Assembly (NCBI GenBank): GCA_019188255.1
Contig: JAETXT010000004.1
Coordinates: 2,666,001-2,730,000, forward strand
Direction: 5' to 3'
DNA length: 64,000 bases
Source of the DNA: Verticillium longisporum
Taxonomy: Eukaryota > Ascomycota > Sordariomycetes > Glomerellales > Plectosphaerellaceae
The notes under the pieces are model-generated. The model saw only the letters and a list, made by a program, of their open reading frames with translations. It ran no database searches and was not told the origin of the DNA. Of the stretch, positions 12,401-23,774 are shown one piece after another (the first letter of the stretch is position 1; each line of letters starts with the position of its first letter). A program made the position numbers and the translations under genes.

Positions 12401-15040
12401 AATCGGACTATTAATACTAAGTCCTATTTAAAGTTTACTTTATATAAATAACTATTTATAGGCTAATAGTCCTAATAGTCTAGGGCTAAGTCCTATAACT
12501 AAATATACTTATCCTCCTCCCTAATTGAATTTCTATTATCGAGGATATAACCTCCCTAGGTTACTATCTCTAGGTCTAGTAATAGGTTATATTCCTTATA
12601 ATTATATACCTCTATTAAGTTATTTATAGCCTCTCTAGCTTTATTACCTTTCTATCTAAGGATATCTACCTTCTACTTCTAGAGGGGTATATCTATTAGG
12701 TTATACTTCCTATTTATAGAAGTATAGCCTTCCTTATTATATATATAATATACTAGCCGAGTTCGGCTATTAGCCTTCTTTATAATTATAGCTCTATTAA
12801 TAAAGGGATTAATAGATTATAATAGTAATCTCCTACTATCCTAACTTATAGCTAGAGCTCCTTATCCTAATTATACTAGTCCTTATCCTTATATAGCGCC
12901 TCTTATAGTTAAGTTTTAGCGGTTCTATAGGCCTTTCTAATACTTTAAGGGAGGAATTTAATACTACTAGGCTTCCGAGTTTCCCTATATTAATAGATTA
13001 AATATTAGAGCCTATAGGGGTACTATTAGCGCTAAAGCTAATAGTACTAGAAGTATATAGGATTAATATCTAGCTATTAAGATAGTAATAGCTATTCTTA
13101 TATTTACTCTAGCTAGGAGGTATTAAATTAGGGCTTACTCCTATAGGGTCTAGACTTACTATAATACTAAGTAGGCTATTCTAACCCCTATATATAGAGT
13201 AGATACTACTAAGTAGGGTATTATAGTTACTTACTTAGCTAGTATTAAGAGGCTATAATACTCTATAAGTACCCTATCTATACTTTTTCCTTACTAAGTC
13301 CATACTATTTATTTAATAAGGTAAGTCCTAATCTAATTAGCTTAAGCCTTTATTACCTATTTCCTATCCTTAATAGTCTATCGGGCTTATCGTATTAGCT
13401 AAAATGCTTCCCTAAGATTATTAGCCTATATAGCTATCTTTTCTATTACTTCCCTCTAGAGCTCTAGGTCTTTAATTCCCTAAATAAATTATTAAATAAC
13501 TTAAACTAGATAGTTCTATTCTAATAATAATAAGCTATTAGGTTCTAATATATCCTAGCCTCTAGCCTTCTATAAGAATATCTAAGCTCTTAAATAGTAA
13601 ATACTTAAGGCTTCTCTAGCTAGCTATTCTAGGGATAAGGGCTTATCTTTAATAATATTAGTAATAATAGCTAGAAATCGCTCCTTTAGAGCTATTTCGA
13701 TTATAATAGCTTTATATTTACTAGAATTCGGGTTATCTAAGGTATTCTAGATAGCTATATATAAATCTAGGAAAGTAGCTATATCTCTATTATATAAGCG
13801 ATTAATAGCTAAGAGGAATTACTTAACCTCTAGAGCTATTTAACTAACCTATTTAAACTTATACTTTAATTAATTAAGCTATTTAGCTATTAAGTATTTA
13901 CTATTAAAGGTACTATATATAATAAAAGATAGGAGCCTAGCTATAATAATTAAGCTATTTATCTCTATAATACTTTTAGCGAATATAAACCTTAGATTCT
14001 AGATAGGGCCTTAGCTAATATATCTAGGTTTAGAGTACTATAGCTAGGAAGCAATTAAAGTTAAAGTATATGTTAGATAATAACTTCCTCTACTTCGTTC
14101 TAAGATATTAGGCCTTAATAATTACTATAATCTTAATAACTATTATACTTCCTTAATCTCCTCTCTCTTTATATATATATAAGGTTAATAGTTTCTCTCT
14201 ATATCTCGCCTAGCTTAGGGATTCCTCTAGAATAGATCCTATACTCCTAGAATAGGCGTACTTTAATTAGATAATAAGGCTACCTCGCTCTCTCCTAATA
14301 GAGCCGATACCTCGCTCTTACTTAATCGAGCTAATACTTTACTCCTCTATTAAAGTAATAATAATCTATCCTAGTATATATATTATATTTAGCCTAAATA
14401 TTCTATATAAGTACCCCTTCTAGGCTTAGCTAATAGCTATCTTAAATTAAGCTTATCCTATTATAAATTCTTATTTATTAAGCTATTATAGCTTTAGATC
14501 CTATAATCGTCTCCTATAATAGATATTATCGATTCTATCCTCGCTTAAAGGTAATAATAATATCGATTTACGCTATTATTATTAAATAAAATCGTAAAAG
14601 GGGATTCTATATTCCCTCTAATTAAGAATCTAATAAAGCATTTAATATAATTCCTATCTCTAGGTCTTATAGGTCTACTATAATCGTATAGAGATATACG
14701 ATAAGCGCTTAGCGATATTAAGCTCCTAGGTAATAAACTTAAACTAGAGCTCTAGGACCCCTTAGCTTAGTATATAATTAGAGGTTCTCCGGTTGCCCCT
14801 CTAGATATCTATTTACTTATCGTTCTCGGGATTCTCTATATTCTAGGTCTCTTAGGTTAGAATTAAGGGTATAGTAATTACCCTACTACTATCGCTAGAA
14901 ATGAGTAGTTATATATAGACGATTAAATGAATTAGGATAAGAGGGTTATTATATTAGAGGGAAACTAGGCCTTCCTAATATCTAGTATAGATAATTATAT
15001 ATAGGGTCCTAATCCTATATAAAGATACCTTCCTAATTGC
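9486..15040 (-). mobile_element. RIP-degraded retroelement remnant, upstream piece of the interrupted Gypsy-like element
   Basis: About 5.5 kb of AT-rich DNA with CA/TG depletion and no open frames. Joining its left edge to 1907 removes the Copia-like insertion and leaves one TAGAT, restoring a continuous RNase H-like translation on the minus strand. It is therefore interpreted as the 5' (gag/protease/reverse transcriptase side) of the same element. I could not find its own LTR inside the window or a clear reverse transcriptase motif, so part of this stretch may be other repeats. Base composition changes abruptly to normal at about 15030-15050. Confidence 0.4.
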
Positions 15041-15901
15041 ATTACCGGGTACTCAGTCCTATAGCACTATTGCCTGATGGCTGCTGCTCTCTATCTACCG
15101 ACATGCTTGTCCGGCTAACGAGAAGAGGGGGACAAGCAATTCTCCCTCCGTGATCTCTCTTGATGTCGTCGGATGATGTTCTAGGCAGGTTCTGGTGAGA
15201 CCTGTGGCGTACCGTACCTACCGTACCTATCTGCCTGCCGCTGACCGTTGGCCTGAGGCTAGGACACCCTTTAGTGCATGCCCAGGCAACGACTTTGGCT
15301 ACCTTATGACGGAGATGAGAGAGGGAAGGGACTTTGGGGTCACGCGTGTTCGCTTCCCCTTGCTGTCACGCCGCCGGCCCCATGTCTCCAAATGCGAGGG
15401 AGGGGCCGACAGTTCAGCTCGGCCTTGGGCGCCAGTGGAAAGTGCACCGGACCCTGCCTTGCCTGCTCCCCATGCATGGTTGTGTTGCTCCTGCTCGGTA
15501 GACGGCCCAACACATTAGAAATCGAACTCGGACTTCGGTCTTTCGCTTCGTCCAGGAAAGAGCGTTACACGACGCACTAGTCGCCATTGCTTCTGCTGCA
15601 TTTTATTTTCTTTGTTTCGTCGCGTCATCATCCTCTCCCACACGCCCCCCTGTGGTTTTACTTCTCGTCAACAACTTCACTGCATTTTGCGCACTACTAA
15701 TACTCTCCTGCTGTCCCGCTTCCGTTCCCTTGGCAGCATCCACCCGGACGACGCCAGCAGTAACAGTCCAGCACATACCATCAGCCGCAAAGGACAAAAC
15801 CCACCCAGACCATACTGGCTGCCTCCCACCTCGCCTTATGAACCCCTTGGAATCCAGACTCATCCTCCTCCCTGGCGTGTCTCTCTACCTAGCTTTGCAA
15901 T
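15041..15901. other. Gene-free stretch: boundary of RIPed block and MFS promoter
   Basis: Ordinary base composition with CA/TG present. Short overlapping frames on both strands show no recognisable domain. It is pyrimidine-rich close to 15.6-15.9 kb, as usual upstream of fungal start codons. I see no repeat or RNA gene here. Confidence 0.5.
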
Positions 15902-17684
15902 ATGGCTTCGCCGCCGGATCCCACACCCGTCGAGGTCAAGCCGACCCAAGTACACGTCCAATCTCAACCACAGCCGCAGCTGGAGAAGAGCGACGACACC
16001 ACCTCGACAGAGGTGCCCACCCACGACCCCATTGATGAAAAGGCATCAGTCGATAAAGCCTTTGATGAAAAGACACTTGACGAGGGCGCAGCTGAGAAGC
16101 CCGTTGAGAAAAGTCAAGATGAGACAGCCGCGGATGAAAACGCGAACGGCTCCGTCGAAGATGAATCAATCTACCCCAAAGGTCTCAAGCTCACGCTCAT
16201 TCTCACCTCATTGTGCCTCGCGGTTTTCCTCGTCGCCCTCGATCAGACAATCATCGCCCCGGCCCTGGGCGCCATCACGGCGCAGTACAACTCGGTCGGC
16301 GACATCGGGTGGTACGGCTCTGCCTACCTCTTGACCACGACAGCGCTGCAGCCCCTCTATGGTGCCATTTATAAGCATTTCAACATCAAGATCGCCTATC
16401 TCATCGCCATCTTCATCTTTGAGGTCGGCAGCGTCGTCACCGCTGCCGCGCCCACCTCGACCGCTTTCATCATCGGTCGTGCCGTTGCTGGCATCGGCAC
16501 AGCTGGTCTATTCTCCGGATCCATCGTCATCCTGTCCTACACCATGCCGTTGCGCCTTCGGCCCTTGGCATTCGGCCTCATCGGCGGCATGTGGGGCATC
16601 GCCTCGGTAGCCGGCCCTCTTCTGGGTCTACATCAATCTGCCCATCGGAGGCGTCGCCATGGCCGTCATCGTCTTCTTTCTGCATCTGCCTAAGAATTCG
16701 CACAATCTGCAGGGCCTCACCGTCAAGGAACGTGTCAAGCGACTTGACATTATCGGTGCCCTCCTCTTCTTGCCGGCCATCGTCTCCCTCCTGCTCGCCC
16801 TGCAGTGGGGCGGCAACAAGTATAAATGGAACGCTCCCACGACCGTTGGCCTGTTCGTCTGCTTCGCCGGCCTGCTCGTTCTCTTTGGCGTCGTTCAGCT
16901 GCGCAAGGGTCCCAACGGCACTCTGCCCCCTTGGCTTTTCCGAAACCGCAATGTCGTCTGCGCCATGCTCTTTGCTTTTTGTTTTGGCGGTGCCTTCTTC
17001 CCGCTCATCTACTACCTCAGTCTCTACTTCCAAGCCGTGCAGGGCGTGTCAGCTGTCCAGGCCGGTATCAAGATTCTCCCACTGCTCCTCTCTGTTGTTC
17101 TGTCTTCCATTGTCAGCGGCGCTCTCATCTCCTGGCTTGGCTACTACAGCGCCGTCACGCTCCCCTGCCTCGCCCTCTTCGTCGCTGGCGCCGGCGCATT
17201 GACGACTCTCGACGTCGGCACTGGTCTGCCGGAGTGGTTCGGTTTCCAGGTTCTCGCCGGCCTCGGCGTCGGCCCAGGCTTCCAACTCGGTGTCCTTGTG
17301 GTGCAGACCGTGCTCAAGCTCGAAGATGTGCCAGTAGCCACGGCGTGCGTGCAGTTCTTCCAGGCCCTCGGCGGCGCTGTCATGATCGCCGTCGCTCAGT
17401 CACTGTTTCAGACGGGGCTCATGGACGGCGTCCGCAAGAACGTGCCGGGCATCGAGCCGCGGATCTTCATCAACTCTGGAGCTGACCAGGTGCGGGAACT
17501 TCTCGAGAACTTGGGAAGGGAGGATGCGCTGGGTGACGTTCTCGATGCGTACATGGTCGGACTCCGGGATACGTTCTACGTCACTCTCGCGTGTGCTGCT
17601 GTTGCGTTTGTGGCGTGCGCTGGTTTGGAGTGGAAGAGCGTCAAGAAGGATGGAAAGGGGGCAGCCGTTGTGGCCGCCGTCTAG
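15902..17684 (+). pseudogene. MFS drug:H+ antiporter (DHA2 type), frame broken by a small deletion
   Basis: A plasma-membrane 14-helix transporter of the kind that exports drugs or secondary metabolites. The first frame (15902-16693) starts MASPPDPTPVEV, has an acidic cytosolic N-terminus of about 90 residues, then VALDQTIIAPALG (DHA motif in helix 1), GWYGSAYLLT, GRAVAGIGTAGLFSG (helix 5 region) and GGMWGIASVAGPLLG. The second frame resumes at about 16630 with VYINLPIGGVAMAV and runs to 17684. In this family about 13 residues (G-A-F-T-D-x-x-x-W-R-W type loop) normally lie between GPLLG and YINLPIG. Here they are missing and the frame shifts at about 16620-16632. No GT...AG intron fits. The two halves together would give about 590 residues, otherwise full length. 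The gene is either inactivated by a deletion of about 40 bp or the sequence is wrong here. Confidence 0.75.
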
Positions 17685-17842
17685 ATTGTAAAGAGGATGA
17701 TGATTTTTTACGTTCATTGAATGATATTGTACAATAGCACATATGGATAGATACCCTGCTCATTCTGGAGACACAAACCTGCTCCAACATTGTACTAATT
17801 GGATTGATTGAACTTGATGGTATTCGCTTCGTCTTCTCTTTG

Positions 17843-18898
17843 CTATTGTGTATCATCCGGCGGTCTGTCCCATCCTCTTCTCTTCGCCTTATCCCCGCCC
17901 GCGCCCCTCTCCCCCTCCTCATCACCACCACCCACGAACCGCAACACCCAGTCCCTGACTCTCCTCGTCTTGTCAACTTGCGGATGTCCGCCCCTCCGCA
18001 GGTCCGCGCCCGAATAGCACCCAGCCCCCTCTCCACGCGCCCCGCCCCGATGCAGCAGCGAAACTTTGGTCCGCCCCCTGCGCAAGCTCTGCCCATACAC
18101 CTTGCCCCTGAACACGTGGAGCGCCACGTCCCGCAGCATGACAATGTCCCGCCTCCGCAAGCGCAGCACCAGCGACGACGACGCCTCCATGTCCGCCGCC
18201 GACAGCCAGAACGTCACGGCGAAGCCGGCGCGCGTGTCGTCGCCGAGCAGCAGCTCGAGGACGTGCAGCGTCGCGCCGTAGCAGGTGCGCACGGGGCGCG
18301 GGGCCGACGGGGCGATGACGCCGGCTATGAGGTTCAGGGTCACCGTTTGCGGGTGGAGGGCCAGGAGGGATTTGGCGGGGGGCACGTCTTCGAGGTCGGA
18401 GAGATGGAGCGGTTGCTGCTGCTGCTGCTGCTGTGTGGGTGCGATGGGGAGTGGAGGCGGGCCGGGCGGGTTGGAGGCGAAGGAGGTCGAGGTTGTGAGA
18501 AAGGATGTTGTTTCTTCGGCGGGGCCGGGGCCGGGGACGGGGGAGGAGGGGAGGGCGGTGTGGTGTGCGAGGGAGTGGTCGTAGAACTGGGTCGTGAGGT
18601 CGTGAGAGTCGGAGCTGGAGGTTGATGTGGTGAGGGACGTTGTGAAGAAGTTGGCGTCTGGTTGGAAGGCGGGGGCGTTGGGGTAGGCGTGGACCTGAGA
18701 GAGGCCCGTCTCAAGACGTTGACGCGTCAGGGGCAGGGAGCGCCATGCTGGGTTGCTGGATGGTGGGATATCTGGCGGGTTGTCATTGCTGAGGAACGCC
18801 GTGAAGGGGGGTGAGAAGTCGTTCAGGAGGCCAGAGGGGTCCCAGGTCAGGGCGGATGAGAGGGGGGCTCCGGCGAGGATCAACGTCTTTCGGGGCAT
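17843..18898 (-). CDS. OB-fold-like nucleic-acid-binding protein, fungal conserved
   Basis: A single exon of 351 residues starting MPRKTLILAGAPLSSALTWDPSGLLNDFSPPF, a start context shared by fungal proteins annotated as OB-fold nucleic-acid-binding. Residues about 60-175 are low complexity (Ser/Thr/Pro-rich, with a seven-Gln run encoded by CAG repeats at about 18413-18431). Residues about 180-295 form the conserved part: TVTLNLIAGVIAP, LHVLELLLGDDTRAGFAVTFWL, RRRDIVMLRDVALHVFRGKVYGQSL, a pattern of alternating strands typical of an OB barrel. The tail (CYSGADL ... RVRDWVLRFVG) is also conserved in my recollection, then basic low complexity. The arrangement recalls the OB domains of shieldin-like DNA-repair factors, but that is only a suggestion. 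It is convergent with the MFS gene, 158 bp apart. Confidence 0.55.
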   Translation of the reverse strand: MPRKTLILAGAPLSSALTWDPSGLLNDFSPPFTAFLSNDNPPDIPPSSNPAWRSLPLTRQRLETGLSQVHAYPNAPAFQPDANFFTTSLTTSTSSSDSHDLTTQFYDHSLAHHTALPSSPVPGPGPAEETTSFLTTSTSFASNPPGPPPLPIAPTQQQQQQQPLHLSDLEDVPPAKSLLALHPQTVTLNLIAGVIAPSAPRPVRTCYGATLHVLELLLGDDTRAGFAVTFWLSAADMEASSSLVLRLRRRDIVMLRDVALHVFRGKVYGQSLRRGRTKVSLLHRGGARGEGAGCYSGADLRRGGHPQVDKTRRVRDWVLRFVGGGDEEGERGAGGDKAKRRGWDRPPDDTQ

Positions 18899-19374
18899 CT
18901 AGAGTCAATAGTCTTTATGAAACTGATGCCCTGAATAGCTGAGAGCGTCGCCTCTGCGCATTGGCTCTGAGATTGAATGATCATATGTGAGTGTGTTCAT
19001 CGTGAGTGCACGGTGCCTATATCCGAGGTCAATACGATATAGGCGAATATTGAATCTGTTAGGGACATAATCGCATACAGCGGTGTAAGTCGGGCAGGAA
19101 CGTTTGACGGGCACGCCATGGTGCTCGGGAGCGGTCCGCATCTTCATGGTCCTGTAGACGAAATCTGTGAAATGAAGAAAACTCATGGTTTTTCGTGATC
19201 GTTGGTTGATCTGGAAGTGATTCTGTCCCACGCCATGTCACAGCCAGCTTGCACTACGCAGGTACACCACCATTCCACGTTTCCTTTAATTACCCTTCGC
19301 CAATACGCAAGCACGTTTGATCTTCTACGACTTCATCCTTTTCCTACTTCAGTACCGCTGCTCGCAGATGGGCA
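18899..19374. other. Gene-free stretch upstream of the OB-fold-like gene
   Basis: About 480 bp holding the presumed promoter of the minus-strand gene ending at 17843. Short frames on both strands (for example 108 residues on minus, 18905-19231) have no recognisable feature and an unlikely composition for a protein. Confidence 0.4.
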
Positions 19375-19730
19375 TCGGTGGTTTACACAGCCATCCAGGG
19401 ACCCAGAACCTACATCTCAGTCAATGCAAACTCTCTCAAATATCATTTCGACATGGCCTCCTGGAACATTGATGACTCCAGCAGTCAGTCCTTACTACGA
19501 TGTCGTGGTCTCACTAGTCACCTCCTCACGAGTAAGATTCCCGATTCTCTGCCTCCAGGAGGTCAGGCCTGAAGTTCGTGCCGCTCTGTTGGGTGACCTT
19601 GAAATACGCGGCACATTCCTTACGACTGACGCCGGGCCGAACCTGGAGGGAGAGCACTTCAAAACCATGACCCTGCTGTCTAAAGAACGCTTCACGTATA
19701 GCCTAGGCCTAAAGGAGAAGATGGACGGAT
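19375..19730 (+). pseudogene. Fragment of an endonuclease/exonuclease/phosphatase (TDP2-like) gene, frameshifted
   Basis: Two frames together resemble the start of an EEP-fold hydrolase. One frame gives DGHRWFTQPSRDPEPTSQS then, after a frame change, FDMASWNIDDSSS (the usual WNID first catalytic-core motif). The first frame then resumes with ILCLQEVRPEVRAALL (the LQEV motif with the metal-binding Glu), FLTTDA and TMTLLSKERF. Everything normally C-terminal (the DGD/N and SDH motifs) is absent; after about 19730 the translation is unrelated. It is therefore a truncated and frameshifted relic between the OB-fold-like gene and the rhamnosidase 3' end. The family assignment rests on motifs only. 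Confidence 0.45.
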
Positions 19731-19933
19731 CAGATGATCATGGCGCACGACTGATCTCGTATATCATCTTCTACAGTACAATTATCAAGATGTGTTCACT
19801 GTTCACCGCAAGAGCACCAGATTCGGGTCGTCTGAGAAGAATGCTCAACAGGCGACATTTCAAAAACGAGACGTTAAGTATTGACAAAACTGTCGTCCGT
19901 GTGGGAGATCTTACAGACAAAAACCCCCCATAC

Positions 19934-21186
19934 TTACCCCTTTAGTGTGCTGGAGAAACTGTGCATCCCAGAAGGCACCGTATAGACGGCGTACCCCTCC
20001 TCCTCCCCAACAAACGTGGCCCTGCCCGACGCGCGCACCTTGTCGCCAGCTACCCTGACCTCGGCCTCCGTGTTGGCTGGCACCGTCACGCTCAGCGCAA
20101 AGGCATCGCCGGCCCTCGTCCACTCGCTCCTCGCCTCGCCGGCCCTCGTCCTGAACGTGCCCGCCGCGCTCGTGAGGTCTCCGACAGGCTTCGGCTGAAA
20201 CACGAGCTTATCGGCCCACGTCGCGCTGATGGTCCCGAGGGAGCCGGCCTGGATCCCTGCCACGCCGGCGTGGAACCACTCGTCAATCTGCGCAAGGATC
20301 ATGTGATTCTTCGAGTCGCTGCGCGTCCAGCGCTCGCCAATCGTCGTGAGCCCGTCCGGGTTCTCCGCCGTGGGGGCCATGAAGTAGCCGTAGCTCGGGC
20401 GGTCATCTTGCTGCAGGGCGGCCCACAGCACGTCGTCGCGCCCGCCGGCGGAGAGGGCGCGGACGATGGGGCCGAGACCGATGGTGCCGCCGCTCAGGGG
20501 CGGACCCTCGCCGTCGGCGGAGGGTAGGACTCTACGAGCTCGACGAGCGCTTCAAGGACCTTCTCGCGGTGCTCGGACGGCACGAGGCCGGCGTCGAGGG
20601 CCAGAGCTTGCGCGGCCTGGGTTGCGTTGACGGGGCTGTCGTTGCCGCGACTTGTGTAGCGCCCCGTGGCGTTGTTGAAAAAGGCATCGTTGAAGGCGTC
20701 ACGAATGTCGACGGCCAATCTGGCGTAGCGGACGGCGTCTTCAGTGTGGTTTGTCAGATTCGCCATGCGCGCCATGGCCTGGATCGTGTGGTAGTAGCCC
20801 CACGTGCCTGTGATACGGCCCGAGGTACGGCCGTCATTCTCGACCCAGTCGGCGAGGGCGGCGTCGACGATGTGGTCCTGGACCTTTTCGCGTTGGATGT
20901 AGTTGACAAAGTCTGTCATCTGGTCGTAGTATGCAGACATGACGGTCGTGTCGCCGTACAAGTCGTGGAGAAAGGAGGGAACGAATACAATGGCATTGCC
21001 CCAGTTGATCTCGTCGCCAAAGCGTCCGCTGTAGCCCCAGTCGTAGACAGGTGTTTTGAGAGCGACGTTACCTGCCATGGGCGTGTCGGCGACGGACTGG
21101 CCTTCGACGAGATGGTGCATAGAAGTGCGCAACATGCCATCAACGTGGAAATTGCGGTAGATGGCCCCCATAGGCATAGTATAATC
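19934..21186 (-). pseudogene. Alpha-L-rhamnosidase (GH78), C-terminal part, separated by insertion and frameshifted
   Basis: Minus-strand continuation of the gene piece at 30842-32701. It resumes MPMGAIYRNFHVDGMLRTSMHHLVEGQ, then VYDWGYSGRFGDEINWGNAIV, GRITGTWGYYHTIQAMARMANLTNH and, after a frame change, GGTIGLGPIVRALSAGGRDDVLWAALQQDDRPSYGYFM, TTIGERWTRSDSKNHMILAQIDEWFHAGVAGI. These are the second half of the (alpha/alpha)6 catalytic barrel and the C-terminal beta domain. The first frame ends at 20494 and the second runs from about 20520 to 19934; a single missing base at about 20511-20525 (after VELVESYPP) explains the break. The gene is thus damaged independently of the 9.7-kb insertion. 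Secreted GH78 enzymes remove terminal rhamnose from plant pectin or glycosides. Confidence 0.8.
21179..21186. repeat. Left target-site duplication of the hAT-like insertion
   Basis: GTATAATC, matching GTGTAATC at 30842-30849 except for one TG-to-TA change, which is the change RIP makes. In the rhamnosidase both copies encode D-Y-T (TAT ACT against TAC ACT), so the difference is silent. Confidence 0.75.
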
Positions 21187-21239
21187 TAGGCTTAGGAATA
21201 CCTAAATGGTCTGATTTGGGTATTATAGGGGAGTGGATA

Positions 21240-21376
21240 TTTAGGTTCTCTAGGTTATCTAGAGAAAGCCTATAGGTTTAATTAGGTTAACTTAAAAACC
21301 TACCTAAATTATATAGGCTTTTAGGTTAACCTAATTAAACCTATAGGCTTTCTCTAAATAACCTAGAGAACCTAAA
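21240..21376. repeat. Long subterminal palindrome of the hAT-like element
   Basis: Arms of about 56 bp at 21240-21295 and 21321-21376 are inverted copies differing at about two positions, both C/T type. They are separated by about 25 bp. The arms contain repeated AGGTT/AACCT units (TTTAGGTTCTCTAGGTTAT at the outside, AATTAGGTTAAC near the centre). It begins about 50 bp inside the left terminal repeat, a place where hAT elements often carry transposase-binding repeats. It could also form a hairpin. Function is inferred, the structure is seen. Confidence 0.7.
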
Positions 21377-23487
21377 AAATTAAAGCTTAGATTAATTAGC
21401 GATCTATATACTTTCTATAATAATTTAAATAAATAGGAGCTCTAATATTAGAATATCTATTTAAGTTAATATAGATCCCTCCTTTAACTCCTATAATAAT
21501 AATAATAATAATAATAATAGTAGCCCCTGCCCCTATTACCCTAACTTAATATATTATATTCTATTAATAGTAAGTACTTAATATAGCTATAATAAATAGT
21601 ATATTAATTAATAAAATTAAAATAGAAAGCGGATATAGAATATTCTATTAATCCTAATACGAAGAAAATATATACCTAAGTTAAAAGTATAAATATTAAA
21701 GAGAAAGAGATTTATAATATTAAGAATTACTAGAATACTAAGAAGAATTATATAATTCGAAATAAAAAGAAATCTCTTTCTTTTCTTATTCTAAACTAAG
21801 CTAATTAAGAAAAGCAGCTCTAATAGATTAAAGATAAATATAATACTATTTAATAAATTTCTTAACTATATAATAGCTAATATATTAATTAATTCTAAGG
21901 ATATTAAAATATTATCTATTTAGATTCGCTTTAATATTAAGGACGAAAGTCTATAAAAGGATATATTTAAAGACGAAGTAATAGCTAATAAAGAATATCT
22001 TAAGGCCTGAAATAATAATATTATCTAAGATATTAAAGAGAAGATCTAAAACTTAGATTTATTTATATTTTAATATCTAATAAACGATTTTCTCTTTCTT
22101 TAATATAAAAGTAATACTAAATCTCTTATTTAATTCTAGAAATTCTATTCTAATTATAAAATTAAATATAATAGTATATTTAAATAATTTCTTTCCCTTT
22201 TAAAAAGGGTTTTATTTTAAATATCTAAGAAAAACGATTCTACTTTTAATATAGCTATTCTTAGAGTAAGTTATAGTTATTATAAGGTTATTATATAGGC
22301 TAATTATTTTAAGCTATTTTTATAAAAGCTAGCTTTATAATCTAATTATAAATATAGAATAAATTACTTAAATATCTTTAATTAAAGGTTAATATTATTA
22401 TAGATAATAGCTATATTTAAAAGAAGGATTATATCCCTTTTAATAAGATCCTAGACGAAAATGAGAAAGTTATTTTAAAGTATATATTTAGGATCTATAA
22501 TTAAAAGGTTATCCTTTATAATATATTATAGGATTTAATTACTATATAGGCTAAGATTCTATAATATAAAGCGAATAGTCTATAAAGTTAATAGTTTATT
22601 TAGGATAATAGAGTTTATATTCCTATTATATAGATAAAGAAATAATAAGAAAATTATAAAAGAACTCTAATAAATTATTTTAATACTTTAAAGAAATTAA
22701 TATAGAATCTTTAATTTAATATATAATAATCCTAATTATTATATTTTTATTAATAGTTTATAAATACTCTTCTCCTAGCTAATTAGGAATAATTATTAGA
22801 TTTCTCTAAAATAGATAGATAGGAGAATATTAATATTTTCTAGACTTTATTTATATTTAATAGAAAGGAGGAGATCCCTAAGTAAATAATTAAAATACTA
22901 AGATATATTAATTAAATAATTAATCTTAATTTTAAATAAAATACTTATAGCTTAAGAGGTTATTATATTATTATTATAATTAATAATACCCCTATAAGCT
23001 AGAATATAAAGCTAAAATACTAGGTTATAGATAATAAAGTTAAATTTATATTACTCACTATATATTTTTAAGATAATTAATTAAGAGTTTATAAGAAATT
23101 AAAAGAAATAGTTTAACGTTTATATTAAATTTAAATTAATTAATATTAAAGTAATTCTAAAAAATCTAAATTAGAAGGCTTAAAGCTAGAATCTCTAATA
23201 TAAGGTAGTATTATAAACGTACTAGATATATAATTCTATATTTAAAGTATAGAGACTATTATCTTAAGGAGTATATTCTATTATAAAGATTAAAACTAAG
23301 AAGTCTAAGGGCTTAATAATTATTAATCGATAAATTATTTATTAGATATAAGAGATAGAAACTCTATATTATATAATAGATCTATTATATAGATTATATA
23401 GAAGATTTTAATTAATTCTATTTAATATTATAAGAAAATATTCTCTAAGTTAGAAATAGAATCTTTATTCTAGAATATATCTAGAGA
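21377..23487 (+). mobile_element. RIP-degraded interior of the hAT-like insertion (left part)
   Basis: AT-rich, CA/TG-depleted DNA with a (TAA)n run at about 21493-21519 and no open frame. On the plus strand about 22450-22700 reads, with RIP-type stops taken as Gln, something like LDENEKVILKYIFRIYN...LQDLITIQAKIL, reminiscent of the helix-turn-helix part of fungal transposases, but too degraded to classify. I see no other structure. Confidence 0.35.
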
Positions 23488-23774
23488 TATTAAACTAATA
23501 TTAGGGGGTTCCCTAGGGTAGTAATCTCGGTAGGGGATTACCGATATAGTGATTACCGTAGCTAGGATTCATAGCTCTCAGGAGTACGTGAATTATAGCT
23601 TACGTAATCGGTGAATTAGATAGGTATATCTAACTTATATAGGTAATAGTAATTTAGAGAGAGATCATTAACTATATTATAAGATTTATATTACCTACCC
23701 TACCTATTTAGAGCTCTTAGGTATAATTAAAGTAATAAAACGGGGTTTATATAAATAATAAAGCCCTCTTAATA
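23488..23774 (+). repeat. 5' LTR of the second Copia-like copy
   Basis: A 287-bp sequence homologous to the LTRs at 1913-2201 and 9192-9480 but inverted. It begins TATTAAACTAATATTAG and ends CCCTCTTAATA. It keeps some C/G positions lost from the other two, for example ACGTAATCGG near 23606. The five bases before it are AGAGA; no partner duplication is found because the 3' end is lost. Confidence 0.75.

Noticed and set aside
1..15040. CRISPR array, centromere or ribosomal DNA as explanation for the AT-rich block
   Set aside because: No regular direct repeats with spacers and no rRNA sequence. Recognisable LTRs, target duplication and RIP bias explain the block as dead retroelements; a centromeric role cannot be judged from sequence.
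17804..18625. 273-codon plus-strand frame opposite the OB-fold-like gene
   Set aside because: Gly/Arg/Val-rich antisense shadow; the minus frame holds the conserved blocks.
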